From Nitrospirota bacterium (lineage in GTDB: Bacteria; Nitrospirota; Leptospirillia; Leptospirillales; Leptospirillaceae), in assembly GCA_027415345.1 (NCBI GenBank), contig DAIBTC010000002.1, forward strand, positions 1-64,000: DNA of 64,000 nucleotides, given 5' to 3'. Positions 25,793 through 34,831 of the stretch are shown here, in pieces (position 1 is the stretch's first letter; every line of letters begins with the position of its first letter). The translations under genes and the position numbers were made by a program. The notes beneath the pieces are model-generated. The model searched no databases. It was not told the origin of the DNA and was given only the letters and a program-made list of their open reading frames with translations.

Positions 25793-27767
25793 GTCCCAGC
25801 TCAATATTCTTCCCCTCGAGCCCCTGGAATCTCCCTTTCTGACCTATCGCCTTCCCGAAGGCCGTGAGCGGCCCGAACCCGGAACCCGGGTCATCGTTCC
25901 CCTTGGCCGCCGCCTGGTGACCGGACTCGTCTGGCCTTCCTCCCTCCCCCCTTGGGAAGGAGAGACCCGGGAGATCGCGGACCTTCCCGACCCCCGGCCC
26001 GTCCTTCCCCCCTTCCTTTTTTCCCTTCTTGAGTTTGGGGCCTGGTATTACCGGATCCCCCTCGGGGCGCTGGTCCGTTCGGCCCTTCCTCCACAGCTCA
26101 CGGCGACACGCCCCCTCTCCTCCCGCTTCTGGAAGGAATGGGAGTGGCAGAGGCCTCCCCGTCCCGATCTTCCCCCCTCCCTTCCTCCCCTCTCCCCCGA
26201 CCAGGTGCGGGCCTTTGAGGACTGGAGCAATGTGCGGAGCCGCGGAGGGTTTTCCCCTTTTCTGCTGGAGGGAATCACAGGCTCCGGAAAGACCCGCCTC
26301 TACCAGGAAATGGCCCGGAAGGTCATCGAAGAGGGGAAGCGTGTGCTCCTCCTGACTCCCGAAATCGGACTGGTGGGACCCCTTTACTCCTCCATGGAAC
26401 AGGTCTCCCCCGGCACCGTCTCCCTCCACAGCCGCCAGACTCCGGCCGCCCGGGCCCGGGGATGGGCCCGCATTCTCTCGGGACAGGTACAGGTTGTCGT
26501 CGGTCCTCGTTCGGCCCTTTTCGCGCCCCTTCCGGATCTCGGTCTGGTCATCGTCGACGAGGAGCACGACCCCTCCTACCAAGCCTACGAGGGACTCTCC
26601 TTCAACGCCAGGAATCTGGCCATCAAGCGGGCTCAGGAGGCGGAGGTTCCCGTTGTTCTGGGATCGGCCACTCCCCTTTCCGACTCTCTCTTCCACGCGG
26701 GGGCGGGACGGTACCATCCTCTCCGTCTTCCCCGGAGGATCGGGGGATTTCCTCTTCCCCCCATCGACCTTGTGGTCCCGGGGAACGGTCCGTCCCCGGT
26801 CCCCGGTGAGGTCCGGGAGGCACTGGCCCTGACCCTTTCCCGTCGCGAACAGGCGGTCATCCTCCTGAACCGGCGCGGATATGTCCCCACGCTTCTCTGC
26901 CGGGACTGCCACTCCCACGTCACCTGCCCCTCCTGCGCCGTCCGGCTTGTTCTCCACAAGGTGCCGGAGAGGCGGATGATCTGTCACTTCTGTGCGGCCT
27001 CCTATGCTGTCCCGTCCCTCTGTCCTTCCTGCCGCGGCAGGAATCTGGATCTTAGGGGGATCGCTACCCAGAAACTCGAGGAGGAGCTCCGGTCATTTTT
27101 TCCGGAGACCCGCATCATCCGGCTCGATCAGGACCAGAAGGAGGATGCCTGGGAAAAAATCGGAAGGTTCAGGGAGGGGGAGGGGGAGATCCTGATCGGG
27201 ACGCAGGTGGTGGCCAAGGGGCATGACCTGCCCGGGGTCACCCTAGGCGTGGTGCTGGAGGCTGACGGCATGCTGGCCTTCCCCGACTACCGCGCAAGCG
27301 AGCGCGCCTTCGGGCTCTGGATCCAGCTGGCCGGGCGGGTTGGCCGCCACCGGACGGGGGGGCGGGTGATGCTTGTGACGCGGGAGCCGGAGAACCCGAT
27401 ATTCGGATGGGCGAAAAACTACGATACGCGATCCTTCCATGAAAGCCTGCTCGAAGAAAGGAAGCTTCTGGGTTATCCCCCCTATTGCCGCCTTGCCTCG
27501 GTCATCCTCTCATCGGCCTCCGAAGAGGTGATCCGAGAGGTCTTAGCCGAACCCTCTCCCTTCGGATCCCATCCTCCCGGAAACGGGATCTATGGTCCGA
27601 TCCCCGCCCTCCCTCCCCGTCTCAAAAACCGCTACCGGGCCCAGATCCTGATCAAGGCTCCGACGGTCCGGGAGATCCATGAACGTCTTTCCCTGATCCG
27701 TCATCATTACCGGCCCGGGAAGAAAATTCTGGTGGAATGGCAGATCGATCCGTCCGCCCTGGCCTAA
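25767..27767 (+). CDS. priA: Primosomal protein N' (PriA helicase)
   Basis: 3'-to-5' DNA helicase that restarts stalled forks. 666 residues, shorter than E. coli PriA (732), mostly in the N-terminal 3'-DNA-binding domain. Walker A GITGSGKTRLYQE, Walker B DEEH (VDEEHDPSYQ), a zinc-binding region with CRDC, CPSC, CHFC and CPSC pairs, and late helicase motifs GTQVVAKGHDLP and QLAGRVGR. The ATG at 25767 lies within nrdR; the frame is open further upstream but is only an alternative reading of nrdR there. Its 3' end overlaps the convergent S2P gene by 116 bp. Confidence 0.95.
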   Translation: MDPISSPSESQLNILPLEPLESPFLTYRLPEGRERPEPGTRVIVPLGRRLVTGLVWPSSLPPWEGETREIADLPDPRPVLPPFLFSLLEFGAWYYRIPLGALVRSALPPQLTATRPLSSRFWKEWEWQRPPRPDLPPSLPPLSPDQVRAFEDWSNVRSRGGFSPFLLEGITGSGKTRLYQEMARKVIEEGKRVLLLTPEIGLVGPLYSSMEQVSPGTVSLHSRQTPAARARGWARILSGQVQVVVGPRSALFAPLPDLGLVIVDEEHDPSYQAYEGLSFNARNLAIKRAQEAEVPVVLGSATPLSDSLFHAGAGRYHPLRLPRRIGGFPLPPIDLVVPGNGPSPVPGEVREALALTLSRREQAVILLNRRGYVPTLLCRDCHSHVTCPSCAVRLVLHKVPERRMICHFCAASYAVPSLCPSCRGRNLDLRGIATQKLEEELRSFFPETRIIRLDQDQKEDAWEKIGRFREGEGEILIGTQVVAKGHDLPGVTLGVVLEADGMLAFPDYRASERAFGLWIQLAGRVGRHRTGGRVMLVTREPENPIFGWAKNYDTRSFHESLLEERKLLGYPPYCRLASVILSSASEEVIREVLAEPSPFGSHPPGNGIYGPIPALPPRLKNRYRAQILIKAPTVREIHERLSLIRHHYRPGKKILVEWQIDPSALA

Positions 27768-28941
27768 GGAGCAAGGCGCCGTCCAGATAGGAGTCGACAA
27801 TGGCTGACTGGACCAGGGGCTCCCGCATAAGCCACCCCGTCACTCGTCCGTCCCGGAGGACAGGGATTCCTTCGGGACGCTGGCCAAGGGCCTCGAGAAT
27901 CCGGCTCGGGCTGTCTTTTAAATCCACCGCCGGCCCGGAGACGATCCCGGAAAGATCCAGGACCCGGACCCCGTCCCACTGGGAGAAGGATCGAGTCCGG
28001 AGATTTTCCCAGGAGATCTCCCCCAGATAGTGTCCATCCTCCCCCGACACGACAGGAACCCGGCCCCGGCCCTCCCGGAGGAAGGGTCCCAGGATCACTT
28101 CCTGGACCCACATGTCGGATCTGACCAGGGTGGGAACCGGGGTGAGCCACCGTTCGATCCCTCCCTCCTCAAGGATCCTGGCGATCCGGTTTCTCTCCCG
28201 GAAGTCCATGAGAAGATTCAGGACGAGATATCCGAGGATCATTCCCCCGAATCCAGAGACCAGCATTCCCCGGGCCACCAGGAGAAGTCCGGCCAGGGAT
28301 AGGAAAAATCCTCCCGCCCATCCCAGCTTTTCCGGGAGGCTTCCCTCTCCCGGACGGTCCTTCCCGACGGCCTGGGTGAAGATGAGACCCACCAGAACCC
28401 CCATGTCGAACGGAAAGCCGGGAAAGAGGTTGAGAAGGGCGATGAGGAGATTCAAATTGGCAAAGATCCGGAGGAGATAGGCAAGCTGGGGGAAAAAGAA
28501 GGTCCAGTCCCCCCCGGCAAAGGACAAAACGGACAGAGAGAGCTGCCAAAGGAGGAGATTGACGGCGGGCCCGGCCGCCCGGACGGCTAGGGCGCCGGGT
28601 CCCGGTGGACCGAAATCGACCCGATGCTCAGGAAAGCCTCCCCAAAAGGAGAGACGGCTCCCGTCATAGGGAACGCGAAGGATCCGGGCCATCGCCCGAT
28701 GGCCCAGCTCATGAAGGAGAGTCGTCAGAAGGCCCAGAAAAACCGTCGAAATCCCAAGCGCCACAGAGCCGTAAAGTCCCCTGGAGGGAGACCCCCCCGA
28801 AAATCCGGCCGCCCAGAAGAGGTAAAGGCCATAAAAAGTCCAGGACCGGTCAAGGCGGATTTTTCCGTCGGAACCCTGTCGGCCGGATGGAGAGCGGCCT
28901 CCGCCAAGAAGGCGGCCGACAAGGGGATGTCTGGAAATCAC
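27652..28941 (-). CDS. Site-2-protease family zinc metalloprotease with C-terminal CBS-type region
   Basis: M50 intramembrane protease, 429 residues, about six helices. The zinc motif HELGH is at 77-81; the second motif reads LNLFPGFPFDMG, where the third zinc ligand is Asp. The C-terminal 180 residues (from about TPVPTLVRSDMWVQEV) look like a CBS pair, as in the S2P-M50 CBS branch that senses adenosyl ligands. GTG start at 28941 overlaps the FAD reductase stop (GTGA). The last 38 codons are antisense to the end of priA, an unusual overlap. Substrate unknown. Last gene of the cytochrome c maturation transcript. Confidence 0.85.
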   Translation of the reverse strand: MISRHPLVGRLLGGGRSPSGRQGSDGKIRLDRSWTFYGLYLFWAAGFSGGSPSRGLYGSVALGISTVFLGLLTTLLHELGHRAMARILRVPYDGSRLSFWGGFPEHRVDFGPPGPGALAVRAAGPAVNLLLWQLSLSVLSFAGGDWTFFFPQLAYLLRIFANLNLLIALLNLFPGFPFDMGVLVGLIFTQAVGKDRPGEGSLPEKLGWAGGFFLSLAGLLLVARGMLVSGFGGMILGYLVLNLLMDFRERNRIARILEEGGIERWLTPVPTLVRSDMWVQEVILGPFLREGRGRVPVVSGEDGHYLGEISWENLRTRSFSQWDGVRVLDLSGIVSGPAVDLKDSPSRILEALGQRPEGIPVLRDGRVTGWLMREPLVQSAIVDSYLDGALLLRPGRTDRSAIPPEFSSRAGNDDGSGKDVHGSPGPSEP

Positions 28942-30182
28942 AGGACCCGGCCGGCGGCTGGGCGGCGAATGGGAAGAAGCCTTCCCAGGGCCCGGCGGAT
29001 CACTTCCCGGGAAAAGGAGCGGTAGTCGTGATCCCCCGTGAGAATCGAGGCGTAAAGCTCGAGGAGCTTGGGATAGCGACCCGTGAGCGCAAAGAAGATT
29101 CCGGGGAATCGGTAGATCGTCCTGGCCAGCCGGGACCCCTGGCGAAAGTCCGGCCAGATATTCCTGTCGAGCCACCGGACATACTCCATTGCGGACTGTT
29201 CGGGGAGATCCGGACCAGAGTGCAAGACATTCCGGCTCCGTATATAGGATTCCGCCGCCTTGGTCCCGGACAGGACCGCATAGTAGATCCCTTCCCCAAG
29301 AAAGGGATCGACGATGCCTCCCGCATCGCCCACAAGAAAGAGACCCGGAATCCGTCCGTGGCTGACCGCGCGGAAGTTCGGAAGGGGCCAGGTCAGCGCT
29401 CCTCCCGAATCGAGGTCGGCCTCCCTTACGACCAGGTAACGGGAGAAGACGGAGCGGGGATCTCCGAGCGGCTTGAGGAAGCCCGCCACGCCCAGGCCCC
29501 AGAGGGAGTCCTTCTTCGGGAATGCCCAGGCATACCCTCCGTCGACCAGTCCAAGATCGATGGCGACGAAGCGCGCATCGAGAGGATCCCTGAGAGAGGC
29601 CCATCCCTCGGCCGAGGTCCAGGGACGAAGAAGCGGATTTTTTCTGATTTTTGACGCCGAATCCGGATCAAGGTCCCTTAAGACCTTGCTTGTCGCCCCG
29701 TCTGCCGCCATGACGGCCCGGGCAAAAACAGTTTTCTCCCCGATCATGGCCACAAATCCCCCTCCCCTGCGGGAAAGCCTGATATCCCGGATTCCGGTCA
29801 TGATCCGGGCCCCGGTCCCCCGGGCCTGCTCAAGAAGAGCCAGGTCGAACTGGTCGCGTCGCACCTGATAGGCGATGGGGCGGCCAAAATCCTGTCGCTG
29901 CTCCCGCTTTCCACGCAATGTCAGGGAAATTCCCTGGGTCGTCTGGTGCGGGAGACTTTCCATGAAATTTTTCGGAAGGAAGGGGAGGGTCCGGGCGGAG
30001 ACGCCTCCCCCACAGGGTTTTTCGCGAGGGAATTCGGCCCGGTCAACTCCCAGGGCCGATATTCCGGACGAGGCCAGAATCCGGAGGGCCGTGCTGCCGG
30101 CAGGACCCAAACCCACGACAAGGACCTCCACCTCGATGGGACGGAGGGCCGTTGGCCCGGAGGGGGTGATTTGTCCGTTCAT
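28938..30182 (-). CDS. FAD-dependent oxidoreductase of the geranylgeranyl reductase family
   Basis: 414 residues with the FAD Rossmann motif VVGLGPAGSTALRIL near residue 22, the PCGGGVSARTL block typical of the geranylgeranyl reductase group, and the second FAD motif GDAGGIVDPFLGEGIYYA. Members hydrogenate isoprenoid chains or hydroxylate quinone rings. Thirteen bases after ccdA and overlapping the S2P gene, so it is in the cytochrome c maturation transcript. A role in quinone or isoprenoid saturation is possible given the ubi cluster elsewhere, but is not shown. Confidence 0.85.
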   Translation of the reverse strand: MNGQITPSGPTALRPIEVEVLVVGLGPAGSTALRILASSGISALGVDRAEFPREKPCGGGVSARTLPFLPKNFMESLPHQTTQGISLTLRGKREQRQDFGRPIAYQVRRDQFDLALLEQARGTGARIMTGIRDIRLSRRGGGFVAMIGEKTVFARAVMAADGATSKVLRDLDPDSASKIRKNPLLRPWTSAEGWASLRDPLDARFVAIDLGLVDGGYAWAFPKKDSLWGLGVAGFLKPLGDPRSVFSRYLVVREADLDSGGALTWPLPNFRAVSHGRIPGLFLVGDAGGIVDPFLGEGIYYAVLSGTKAAESYIRSRNVLHSGPDLPEQSAMEYVRWLDRNIWPDFRQGSRLARTIYRFPGIFFALTGRYPKLLELYASILTGDHDYRSFSREVIRRALGRLLPIRRPAAGRVL

Positions 30183-30195
30183 CGCCCGGGCCGGC

Positions 30196-30945
30196 TCAGA
30201 GGTTGGGGGTCCAGCCGATATGATGCTGGGTCAGGAAGGCGGAGATGATGGTGAAGGCATTCGTGAAGATCAGGACTCCCATGACCACCAGAAAGCTGCC
30301 CGATACGCGGGTAATCCAGGGCATCCATTGCCGGAGGGAGCGCATGCTTCCCAAAAAGAGGTTAAAGAGAACGGAGGCCAGGATGAAGGGGATCGCCAAG
30401 CCCAGGGAATAAAAGGAGAGGAGAACAACCCCCTTCATGACCGTTCCCTGGGTACCGGCATAAAACAGGATGGCGCCCAGGATCGGTCCGACACAAGGAG
30501 TCCATCCGGCCGCAAAGCCGATCCCGACCAGAAATGACCCCGAGAGGGTGGCCTTTTTTCCCCGGAAGGAGAGGTGGAGTTCCCGGTTCAGAAAGGGAAT
30601 CCGAAGCCAGCCTGCGATAAAAAGTCCGAAGAGGATGATCAGGATCGCGCCCAGTCTGCGGATAATGTCCTGGTAGGTCAAAAGAAGTTCGCCCAGGAAG
30701 GAGGCCGAGGCGCCGAATCCGATAAAGAGTGTCGAGAAGCCAAGGCTGAAGACAAGGGCATGGACAAGGGATTCCCGCAAGATGACCTGGCGTGACAACG
30801 ACTGGGAACGCCCTGTCAGTTCCTCGAAGGACAGTCCCGTGATATAGGAGACATAGGAGGGAACAATGGGAAGGACACAGGGGGAAACAAAAGAGACCAG
30901 CCCCGCCAGAAAGGCCAGAGTCCAGGAAATTGGCTGATGAGCCAT
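30196..30945 (-). CDS. ccdA: Thiol-disulfide interchange membrane protein CcdA
   Basis: Six-helix inner-membrane protein carrying electrons from cytoplasmic thioredoxin to periplasmic thioredoxin-like partners. 249 residues. The conserved cysteines are in FVSPCVLPIVPSYVSY (helix 1) and AGWTPCVGPILG (helix 4). ATG overlaps the tlpA-like stop (TGATG). With the two TlpA/ResA-type proteins upstream it completes the reducing arm of system II cytochrome c biogenesis. Confidence 0.95.
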   Translation of the reverse strand: MAHQPISWTLAFLAGLVSFVSPCVLPIVPSYVSYITGLSFEELTGRSQSLSRQVILRESLVHALVFSLGFSTLFIGFGASASFLGELLLTYQDIIRRLGAILIILFGLFIAGWLRIPFLNRELHLSFRGKKATLSGSFLVGIGFAAGWTPCVGPILGAILFYAGTQGTVMKGVVLLSFYSLGLAIPFILASVLFNLFLGSMRSLRQWMPWITRVSGSFLVVMGVLIFTNAFTIISAFLTQHHIGWTPNL

Positions 30946-31541
30946 CAGAAGCCTGCCTTTGAAGAGATGAAGCTTTTCAGGTAACTGCGGACCCGGGGAT
31001 CATCCCAGTCGACCGCCCCGGAAACCCGGCTCAAAACATGCCCCCCCGCGTCGACAATGAAAGTTGTCGGCAGCCCATGAACCCCCAGGGCCCGCGAAAA
31101 TTTCAAGGCAGGATCCCTGATCAGGGGAAAAGGGATCTTCGTTTTCCGGAGAAACTCGTTCAGGGTTTTCTTTCCCATCGGTCCTTCGAGGATCCCCCGG
31201 ATGGCGAATGTCTTGGGCTCCGTCCGGGAGAGCCGGACAAGGGATGGGATCTCCCGGAGACAGGGATCACACCAGGGGGCCATGAAATTCAGGATCAGGA
31301 GCGGATGGCCTGAAAATGCCGAAGTCTGAACCGTCCTTCCCGAAAGATCCCTAAGTTCCAGCGATGGCATCACCGGAGGATGGTCCGCTCCCAGGGTCCC
31401 GGGAGGCGGCGGGGACGAGGCAAGGGCTCCCTCTTGGCAGAATGAGATCATACCCAGAAAGGCCAGGGCAAAAGTCCGCGCAAGGATCCTTACGACATTT
31501 CCCCTGGTTCCTGCCACAAAGGACAACGGGAAACCCTTCAA
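30945..31541 (-). CDS. Periplasmic TlpA-like thioredoxin, WCDPC active site
   Basis: 198 residues with an N-terminal hydrophobic signal or anchor (about 18-36), a Pro-rich linker and a thioredoxin fold with WCDPC and the cis-proline region GLPTTFIV. TTG at 31541 overlaps the resA stop and is the apparent start; in-frame GTG (nine codons in) is possible. The CPC-like motif differs from that of ResA next door (WCKPC), suggesting different partners or potentials, for example apocytochrome versus CcdA relay. Membrane-attached or secreted. Confidence 0.85.
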   Translation of the reverse strand: MKGFPLSFVAGTRGNVVRILARTFALAFLGMISFCQEGALASSPPPPGTLGADHPPVMPSLELRDLSGRTVQTSAFSGHPLLILNFMAPWCDPCLREIPSLVRLSRTEPKTFAIRGILEGPMGKKTLNEFLRKTKIPFPLIRDPALKFSRALGVHGLPTTFIVDAGGHVLSRVSGAVDWDDPRVRSYLKSFISSKAGF

Positions 31542-32137
31542 TAGCCTGATGCAGCATCCTTCTTGGCCGCGAGATAGGCCGAGGGAGGTTTGGGTCCGTG
31601 GTCAAGAAGACTGTGCACGGTTACAAGACTGTCCTTCATCCTCCAGTCCCGGGGTCCGATCACGTGTTCAGCCACCACACCCTTCTGGTCGATGATGAAG
31701 GTCTCGGGAACCCCTGTGATCTTGTACAGGTGGTCGAGTTTGCCCAAGGGATCCACGGGAACAGGAAAATCAATTCCGTACTTCTGGAGAAAGGGACGGA
31801 TCTTCCCCTGGTAGAAGATGTTGTTCTCGTTGACCGCGATCAGGTCAAAACGGTCACCGGCCAGGTTCTTGAATCCATGGTACATCTCTTCCATCGAGGG
31901 CATTTCCTGGCGACAGGGCTTGCACCAGGTGGCCCAGAAGTTGAGCATGACCACCTTTCCCCTTAGATCCGAAAGGTGGACGGTCTTTCCGTCCACCGTG
32001 GAGAGCGTGAAGTCGGGGGCCACCATCCCGACAGAGACAGGGTTGATGTTTGCCGTCTTGACCACATATCCGACCACAAGAATCACGACGGCAGCAGCCA
32101 CGAGATAAGGCCACCTGTCCTTCATTCCGCCTTTCAT
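31538..32137 (-). CDS. resA: ResA-type membrane-anchored thiol-disulfide oxidoreductase
   Basis: Keeps the apocytochrome c CXXCH cysteines reduced before heme attachment. 199 residues: one N-terminal anchor (about 9-26), then APDFTLSTVDGKTVHLSDLRGK, the active site FWATWCKPC and GVPETFIID with the cis-proline. ATG with GGAGG at ideal spacing. Between ccsB (18 bp) and the second thioredoxin gene (overlap). It could equally be named CcsX or TlpA. Confidence 0.9.
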   Translation of the reverse strand: MKGGMKDRWPYLVAAAVVILVVGYVVKTANINPVSVGMVAPDFTLSTVDGKTVHLSDLRGKVVMLNFWATWCKPCRQEMPSMEEMYHGFKNLAGDRFDLIAVNENNIFYQGKIRPFLQKYGIDFPVPVDPLGKLDHLYKITGVPETFIIDQKGVVAEHVIGPRDWRMKDSLVTVHSLLDHGPKPPSAYLAAKKDAASGY

Positions 32138-32155
32138 GATGTTCCTCCCGCCTCC

Positions 32156-33007
32156 TCAGGCCGCGTAGGCATGGAGGCCCGGGATGATGAAACTCACACC
32201 CCAGTACAAAAAGATGACCGCCACAAAACCGAGAATAGAAAAGTAGGCACTGGGCGCCCCGCGAAGCCCCCGTGTCATCCGGGCGTGCAGATAGGCCGCA
32301 TAGACGAACCAGGTGATCAGGGACCAGGTTTCCTTGGGATCCCAGGACCAGTAGCCGCCCCAGGCCTCATAGGCCCACATGGCTCCGAAGATCACTCCCA
32401 GTGTCAGGAGCGGAAAGCCGACGAGAACAGACTTGTAGGTGAGGTCGTCGAGATCCTCCGCGGAGGGGAACTCCTGAAGAATCCATCCCACCGACCCCTT
32501 CTTTTCCGCACGACGCTTGGCCAGATAGATTCCGGCCAGGGCGGCCGAGATGCCGAAGGCCGCATAGGAGAGAAACATCGTGAAGACATGGATTTTCAGC
32601 CAATAGGAGTTGAGCGCCGGATTGAGAGGTTCGACCATCTGGTAGCGGTAGGGGAGCATGCGGGCGGCTCCAACGGCAAACATCACCAGGGTCAGGACGA
32701 AGGCGCCGGCGACCCGGACCTTGTACTTGAACTCCATGACCATGTATCCCAAAACGGAGGCCCAGGAGAAAAGAAAAAGGGTCTCATAGAGATTGGACCA
32801 TGGAGCATGGTGATCGGCAAAACCCCGTCCCACCAGGGCGGCGGTATTCACGATCCAGCCCGAGAAGGTCACTGTCGAGGCAATCTTTCCCACTTCTTTC
32901 CGGTGAGAGATCAGGAACAGGAAGTAGGCCACGGTTCCGGCAAGGTACAGGACAATAACGGTGTTGTAAAGTATAAAGGAAGATCCGACAGAATTAATGA
33001 GGGACAT
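32156..33007 (-). CDS. ccsB: Cytochrome c assembly protein CcsB/CcsA (heme handling)
   Basis: Integral-membrane half of the system II cytochrome c synthase: moves heme outward and, with ResB, ligates it. 283 residues, about eight helices, with the external WWD-type heme motif GGYWSWDPKETWSL and flanking histidines (HHAPWSN; H in YLHARM). ATG at 33007 follows GGAG by seven bases; a GTG three bases earlier is also in frame. Ninety-odd bases separate it from resB without an obvious gene or terminator. Confidence 0.93.
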   Translation of the reverse strand: MSLINSVGSSFILYNTVIVLYLAGTVAYFLFLISHRKEVGKIASTVTFSGWIVNTAALVGRGFADHHAPWSNLYETLFLFSWASVLGYMVMEFKYKVRVAGAFVLTLVMFAVGAARMLPYRYQMVEPLNPALNSYWLKIHVFTMFLSYAAFGISAALAGIYLAKRRAEKKGSVGWILQEFPSAEDLDDLTYKSVLVGFPLLTLGVIFGAMWAYEAWGGYWSWDPKETWSLITWFVYAAYLHARMTRGLRGAPSAYFSILGFVAVIFLYWGVSFIIPGLHAYAA

Positions 33008-33107
33008 CACCAGTCTCCTTGCTCAGTGTTCGCCATATAACATCTCCGGAAAACCAGGTCTCAGGAGAGTCTCTTTCACATTTCGCCTTGAATCGGCCAA
33101 CCCCTCC

Positions 33108-34664
33108 TCATCCGTTCGAAAGGGAGGGCCTTTGCGCCATCGCTCCGGAGACAGGCTCCGTGGCGGGACGGTCAGGAGGCGACAGGGCCGTCTTCAGATC
33201 AGCGACGATCGCCTCGAACTCACGTTCAAATCCTATCTTGTCCTTGTGGCCGAATCCCCCGACGGCCACGGAGAGTCCCTCCCCGTGCGGCCGGACCCTG
33301 AGCCATATTTTCCGGTGAAAGATGAAGGAGGACAGGAAAAGCCCTCCGACCAGAAGGAAGGATCCTGTCCACACGACGGGAACTCCGGGATCCTTGGCAA
33401 GCTCAAGCCCCGTATAGAATGGCGCGTGATAACCTCCGAAAATAAAGAATTCCGGCACACTTTTCAAGACCTGGACCTGGGGGAACTTGTAAAAAAGCCA
33501 GGGGCTCCCCAAAAGTTTCCCGTCCTGGTAGACCTCGATCTGGACGGCCGGGTTCTTCGGCTTTTCCGATTGGGTAAAGACCGACCCTGTTTTCGGATCA
33601 AAGGCAAAATCCGAGACGTACCGGACCACCTTCAGGGTATAGGGAGTCCTGGGAATCGGAACCGGTTTGTCCCAGGCGAGGGAAAACCGTCCAAGAAACT
33701 GTTTTTTCTGCTTGTCCACCACAAGGATGTCGGCCTTTTCCAGCCTGTCGGGGGCCTCTCCGAAACTCGCCTGGTAAAAGCGAAGTCCCTTGTACTCCAG
33801 GGGATGATTGACCTGGATGACCTTGTGCTTCAGGATTTTCCCGTCTTTCAGGATATCCACATCGCTGAAATAGGACTTGACCATCCCGTTCTTGTAGTGA
33901 GTGATCCAGAACTTGTTGATCCGGAGATCCCATCCCCCCTGGGGGATGAAGGTGGTCGTGTTGACATAGAAGGTTCCGAATAGACGGAACCCGGTCAGGC
34001 TCCCCAGAAGGCCGCCGGCCAGAATCACGATCACCGAAAGATGGGCGACGTGGGATCCGATGCGTCCCAGGACACCCTTATGGGCAAAGATGGCGGTTTC
34101 CTTGCCGTCACCTGATGTCTGGACCCTGTAATGGTGGGCCTTGAGGGTGTCCGTCACCAAGGAGGGAACGGAGGCTGGCGGAACGGGAGAGCGGGCAATC
34201 TCGATTTCCCTGTATTCTTTCTGTCTTTTCAGAAAGTCCCGGCTGACATTCACGCGTTCCCGGAAGAGGGAGCGGATCGTCACCGGGAAACGCCGATAAA
34301 CGCAGGTGAGGGCGTTGACACAAAGGAGCGCCAGGAGGCTCGTGTAGTACCAGCTGTGGTAGATGTTGTCGATCTTGAGATTCAGGATCCAGGGTCCCCA
34401 TTTGGGCCCATAGGACGCCAGGTAGAAGGCGGGATCCCGTCCCTGCTCGATGAAGGTCCCGAAGATGGTCAGAACGGCCAGGGTCAGGAAGAGGAAGATG
34501 GCCAGGGCAAGGGAGGAAAGAAAACGAATCAGAATATGGTCGCGGGCTCCGTGGAAAGGGAACGACCCTGAGGAGGGTCCCGTGGAGGAGCTGGCTTCCT
34601 CCACCCCGGATGCCCCCTCTATTTCAAGGGCATGCTGCTCTTCAGGACTATATCGCTCTGTCAT
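33108..34664 (-). CDS. resB: Cytochrome c biogenesis protein ResB/Ccs1
   Basis: Partner of CcsB. 518 residues: about 45 polar residues, three N-terminal helices (around 48-70, 95-115, 195-215), a large periplasmic domain and a last helix near residue 455. Family features include FLTLAVLTIFGTFIEQG and SHVAHLSVIVILAGGL. ATG at 34664 with AAGGA six bases upstream. First gene of the operon behind a near-consensus promoter. System II predicts that the organism makes multiple periplasmic c-type cytochromes. Confidence 0.93.
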   Translation of the reverse strand: MTERYSPEEQHALEIEGASGVEEASSSTGPSSGSFPFHGARDHILIRFLSSLALAIFLFLTLAVLTIFGTFIEQGRDPAFYLASYGPKWGPWILNLKIDNIYHSWYYTSLLALLCVNALTCVYRRFPVTIRSLFRERVNVSRDFLKRQKEYREIEIARSPVPPASVPSLVTDTLKAHHYRVQTSGDGKETAIFAHKGVLGRIGSHVAHLSVIVILAGGLLGSLTGFRLFGTFYVNTTTFIPQGGWDLRINKFWITHYKNGMVKSYFSDVDILKDGKILKHKVIQVNHPLEYKGLRFYQASFGEAPDRLEKADILVVDKQKKQFLGRFSLAWDKPVPIPRTPYTLKVVRYVSDFAFDPKTGSVFTQSEKPKNPAVQIEVYQDGKLLGSPWLFYKFPQVQVLKSVPEFFIFGGYHAPFYTGLELAKDPGVPVVWTGSFLLVGGLFLSSFIFHRKIWLRVRPHGEGLSVAVGGFGHKDKIGFEREFEAIVADLKTALSPPDRPATEPVSGAMAQRPSLSNG

Positions 34665-34779
34665 CAACTATCCTTGGGTAAGCACGAAGACAACATCCCC
34701 CCATCTCCTTGGCAAAAGCCGGCATCCTTGAGGGGACTATCCTGTCATGGTCCAATCGGGTTTCTTTTCCTGTCCTTCC

Positions 34780-34808
34780 AGAATACTGATCCGGCGCCCT
34801 TTCGTCAA
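34780..34808 (-). promoter_or_regulatory. Sigma70-type promoter of the cytochrome c maturation operon
   Basis: Minus strand: -35 TTGACG (34803-34808), 17-bp spacer, -10 TATTCT (34780-34785). It lies directly downstream of the mlaD stop and about 115 bases before resB. Confidence 0.7.
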
Positions 34809-34831
34809 ATCCGAGATTCTTAAAATCCGGC

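Noticed and set aside
28942-29604. 220-residue extension of the site-2 protease
   Set aside because: It runs inside the FAD reductase gene; the GTGA overlap at 28938-28941 gives a natural start.
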